Below, in pieces: positions 6,243 through 8,397 of a stretch of 8,397 nt of DNA (its first letter is position 1; each line of letters begins with the position of its first letter). Both the position numbers and the translations under genes were made by a program. Origin of the DNA: an uncultured Barnesiella sp. (lineage in GTDB: Bacteria > Bacteroidota > Bacteroidia > Bacteroidales > Barnesiellaceae_A). The notes beneath the pieces were generated by a model. It made no database searches. It was not told the DNA's origin and saw only the letters and a list, made by a program, of their open reading frames with translations. Location: positions 1 to 8,397 of the forward strand of contig CAJGDT010000067.1 of assembly GCA_904502265.1 (NCBI GenBank), given 5' to 3'.

Positions 6243-6338
6243 CAAACTTCCAGCGTCAGCATTATCTGTACTGGTGCAATGTGTATAATCTCAGCCACGG
6301 TTGCCTAAGGCATCACCGGACACCACCATTCGAGTTCG
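6243..6338 (-). ncRNA. TPP riboswitch (thi box) in the thiD leader
   Basis: Read on the minus strand, this leader has the conserved parts of the TPP aptamer in order. They are a P1 5' strand with AACTC (near 6332-6336), the P2 strand GTGT, a P3 arm with the extended TGCC-TTA-GGCA stem, the pyrimidine-sensing CTGAGATTATAC (about 6285-6296), the P2 return ACAC, then the P4/P5 arm ACCAG-tACAG-ATAATG-CTG-acg-CTGG, closing with GAAGTT, which pairs back to AACT of P1. The ATAATG loop and the CTGAGA motif are the hallmark pyrophosphate- and pyrimidine-binding segments. It lies between a good promoter and thiD, about 60 bases before the start codon. High TPP should reduce expression of the operon, probably at translation initiation. 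Confidence 0.95.
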
Positions 6339-6341
6339 ATG

Positions 6342-6371
6342 CAAATGTAATAATAATTTATAAATTGACAA
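6342..6371 (-). promoter_or_regulatory. Bacteroidetes-type promoter of the thiamine operon
   Basis: On the minus strand, TACATTTG (6342-6349) matches TAnnTTTG exactly, and TTG (6369-6371, within ATTGTC) lies 19 bases upstream. Both elements and the spacing fit the Bacteroidetes -33/-7 consensus. Transcription should begin within about 10 bases, in or just before the P1 strand of the riboswitch, so the aptamer is almost the first thing transcribed. Confidence 0.8.
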
Positions 6372-6392
6372 TATTTACCAATTTTTTTAGAC

Positions 6393-6431
6393 AAAAAAAA
6401 TGAGCTACTGTCTTGCTATGACAGTAGCTCA
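6393..6431 (-). terminator. Intrinsic terminator of the debranching-enzyme gene
   Basis: On the minus strand, the 12-base arms TGAGCTACTGTC (6420-6431) and GACAGTAGCTCA (6401-6412) pair perfectly around a 7-base loop and are followed at once by eight T residues (6393-6400). It begins 22 bases after the debranching-enzyme stop and separates that gene from the thiamine-operon promoter. Confidence 0.95.
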
Positions 6432-6453
6432 CATTATAGAGTATATTACAGTA

Positions 6454-8397
6454 TTAGTATGTTAAAGCCTCTTCGTGATAGGTATCAAAGGCTTTAAGTC
6501 CTTCGCGATGAATAGGTTGGCAGAATTGTGTACCGGCAAAGAATTCATCATTCTCGGCAGCTATTTGTTGCAATGTGGCATCGGGGGTGTAAGTCACCTC
6601 TTCGCGCTCCGAGCCATCGGCATTGCGCACCTTGAGTGTAAGCACATCATCCTTCACGCTGATAAGCACAACATCACCTTGCGATACGGCAACGTCGAAT
6701 GAGGCGTAAGTGGGGATGGCAATGCGCAACACAGCCTCCTCATTGCGCAACACATAACCATAAACAGTCTCCTTATCGGTACGCTCGTATGTACCAATAA
6801 TGTCGCCCTTGCCTACTCGCTCGCTATAGGTAACCGATGTTACTTCAGAGGGTAGTTGCGGATTGAGCACAATAGTGCGATTGACCATGTCGGGACGGAT
6901 ACCCAAGAAGTATTGATACCACACACGCAATTGCTCGGCATTGCTCCACGCCTGCAAGAATGTACCCGAACGCTTAGCCCACGCAGCGCCTTCGCGGGGA
7001 TGTGCATCGGCATTTTCGCTGAGGCTACCCACTGCACCCTCAGCGAGTGCCTGACGATTCATGTTCTTGAACAATTGCCAAGCAATATCGGGTTGGCCCA
7101 TCTCTATCATGCGTTGCATGGCATGACCGTTGTTCCACAACCACACTGTACCGTTGTGATAGGCGTCGTCCCTGTGGTAGTAGTGCCAATTTTCGTGTTG
7201 CGGGTGAAAGTCATCATCCATCTGGCTCAATGAGCCTACACCCCAGGGGTATACCAACTCTTCCCACACACGGCGAGTCACAGCACGGCAGAAAGGCATG
7301 TTGTCTATCAGCTCAAATGTATAGAGCTGATTGGGGCGCATTTGCATATCGCGTGTACCATCGGCATTGAGGTGGTCGATGATAAGGGTATTGGTTGTGT
7401 CGCAGTAGTCGTTAGCAAAGTTTTCGCGAAGCACTTGTGCTCGAGTTTCCCACTCAAGAGCTACCATATCGTACCCCATAAAACGAGCCATATAGGCTCC
7501 ATCCATGAGTTGATGATACCACAAAGCCTGAATATCGTTGGCACGGTTGCCACGAGGCGAGCCGGGAATACCATTGCGTTTCACATCCATCCAAGTATCG
7601 GCATCGGCATGGCATAGGTAGCCATTCTCATCGGTAAAGAGAGCTATCGAGGCTGTGATACTGCGAGATACAGCGGGATATATCTCACGAATAAAGGCTG
7701 TATCGCCCGAGTAGCGAACATAGTCAGCCACTTGCATTACAAAACGGGGTGTTCCGTCGGTCGTGTTATAGAGAATACCATCGACATTGGCACGGTTGGG
7801 GATGCGACCGAGTGTAGGTGATTTGGGGTCGACATCTTGCAAACGAGAGAAGTCCGATAGTATCTCACGTGTCACCTCAAACTCACCATTAACGAGTGTT
7901 GCACCAGGCATTGAGATAAACATGTCGCGCCCCCAATACTCGTTGAACCAAGGCAATCCGGCATAGATGCCACGACCTTGTTGTTGTGTTACCAACTCGT
8001 CGGTAGTGAGTAGCAACCAAGCAATAGCACGGTCGAGCGAGTCGAGGTTACTCTTCATCGGGTTCGACACCATTACAAGGTTATCCATACGCTCCTGACG
8101 AGCTGTGAGCCAAGTCTCACCCTCGGTGCGAAAAGCTCCGATGTTATCACGACACTCATCAGCAGTTCCGTATGCTATCAAGAAGCCTCCTGCCGATGCG
8201 GGTGCTTGCAAGCGGTTGTCGGCAAAGGTTGTTTCAGCTACCATGCGAGGAGCTACGGCAAGCAGTTTTTCGGGTGTCTCGCGAGGTGTGTACCACAAAA
8301 TACCTTCATCATATCGAGGCGATGTAACCAAGGTTGTATCCAAGGCAATGGCAATAGTCTTTCCCTCGACATATCTGACTGCTATAGAGAGTATAGC
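6454..8397 (-). CDS. Glycogen-debranching-type amylo-alpha-1,6-glucosidase (GDE_C family), 3' part
   Basis: The frame stays open to the right edge, adding 18 codons beyond a TTG at 8341-8343, so at least 647 C-terminal residues are present and the true start lies outside. It is an (alpha/alpha)6-barrel glycoside hydrolase of the GDE_C (amylo-alpha-1,6-glucosidase) family, which removes alpha-1,6 branch glucose from glycogen-like polymers. Key segments are WFNEYWGRDMFISMPG (about 7905-7952), LGRIPN and LYNTTDGTPRFV (about 7740-7810), DADTWMDVK with IPGSPRGNRANDIQALWY (about 7520-7605), PWGVGSLSQMDDDFHP (about 7200-7250) and HRDDAYHNGTVWLW (about 7138-7180). The last 140 or so residues form a beta-rich tail after the barrel. 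The segment usually reading (V/A)EINALWY is NDIQALWY here, so this may be a subgroup with a somewhat different substrate. With no N-terminus visible, a signal peptide or added domain cannot be judged. It ends with its own terminator and is not part of the thiamine operon. Confidence 0.88.
   Translation of the reverse strand, partial: AILSIAVRYVEGKTIAIALDTTLVTSPRYDEGILWYTPRETPEKLLAVAPRMVAETTFADNRLQAPASAGGFLIAYGTADECRDNIGAFRTEGETWLTARQERMDNLVMVSNPMKSNLDSLDRAIAWLLLTTDELVTQQQGRGIYAGLPWFNEYWGRDMFISMPGATLVNGEFEVTREILSDFSRLQDVDPKSPTLGRIPNRANVDGILYNTTDGTPRFVMQVADYVRYSGDTAFIREIYPAVSRSITASIALFTDENGYLCHADADTWMDVKRNGIPGSPRGNRANDIQALWYHQLMDGAYMARFMGYDMVALEWETRAQVLRENFANDYCDTTNTLIIDHLNADGTRDMQMRPNQLYTFELIDNMPFCRAVTRRVWEELVYPWGVGSLSQMDDDFHPQHENWHYYHRDDAYHNGTVWLWNNGHAMQRMIEMGQPDIAWQLFKNMNRQALAEGAVGSLSENADAHPREGAAWAKRSGTFLQAWSNAEQLRVWYQYFLGIRPDMVNRTIVLNPQLPSEVTSVTYSERVGKGDIIGTYERTDKETVYGYVLRNEEAVLRIAIPTYASFDVAVSQGDVVLISVKDDVLTLKVRNADGSEREEVTYTPDATLQQIAAENDEFFAGTQFCQPIHREGLKAFDTYHEEALTY

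Noticed and set aside
8341..8343. TTG as the start of the debranching protein
   Set aside because: The frame continues open to the window edge with protein-like sequence, and family members carry more N-terminal sequence, so the gene is treated as cut by the edge.

Overview
The window looks like part of a chromosome from an anaerobic, gut-type member of the Bacteroidales. The evidence is two good matches to the Bacteroidetes promoter pattern (a TTG-type -33 element, then TAnnTTTG at -7), no Shine-Dalgarno sequences but A-rich leaders, an exported lipoprotein with a cysteine-rich lipobox, and protein variants typical of that group. The genus cannot be fixed from the sequence alone. I see no mobile element, CRISPR array, tRNA or rRNA.

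Layout: (1) Bases 1-1779, plus strand: the last 37 codons of a probable thioredoxin-fold protein, then glycerate 2-kinase and peptide methionine sulfoxide reductase A, tightly packed. A strong bidirectional terminator (1807-1840) ends this unit. (2) 1860-3125, minus strand: an arginine-deiminase-family enzyme with a lipoprotein signal peptide and its own promoter. (3) 3335-6180, minus strand: a four-gene thiamine operon read in the order thiD, thiE, thi4, thiE/tenI-like. It has a promoter at 6342-6371, a TPP riboswitch at about 6243-6338, a start-codon hairpin at 6180-6218 and a terminator at 3253-3318. (4) 6454-8397, minus strand: the C-terminal part of a glycogen-debranching-type glucosidase, cut by the window edge, with its own terminator at 6393-6431.

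How the thiamine genes fit together: ThiD phosphorylates hydroxymethylpyrimidine (HMP) to HMP-PP, Thi4 makes an adenylated thiazole from NAD, glycine and a sulfur source, and ThiE joins pyrimidine and thiazole phosphates into thiamine phosphate. The riboswitch would shut the set down when TPP is plentiful. This Thi4 has histidine where the yeast enzyme has its sacrificial cysteine, which points to a sulfide-using, multiple-turnover enzyme suited to anaerobic life. The operon lacks thiC, thiG, thiS, thiH and thiF, and has no visible Nudix hydrolase to release thiazole phosphate from its AMP carrier. Its last gene is a degenerate ThiE paralogue coupled to thi4 by a 4-base overlap.

The points most worth following up are the Thi4/ThiE-paralogue pair, the start-codon hairpin behind the riboswitch, and the exported arginine-deiminase-like lipoprotein, which keeps its catalytic residues but seems to have lost one substrate-binding arginine. 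The thiamine operon also looks clearly more AT-rich than its neighbours.
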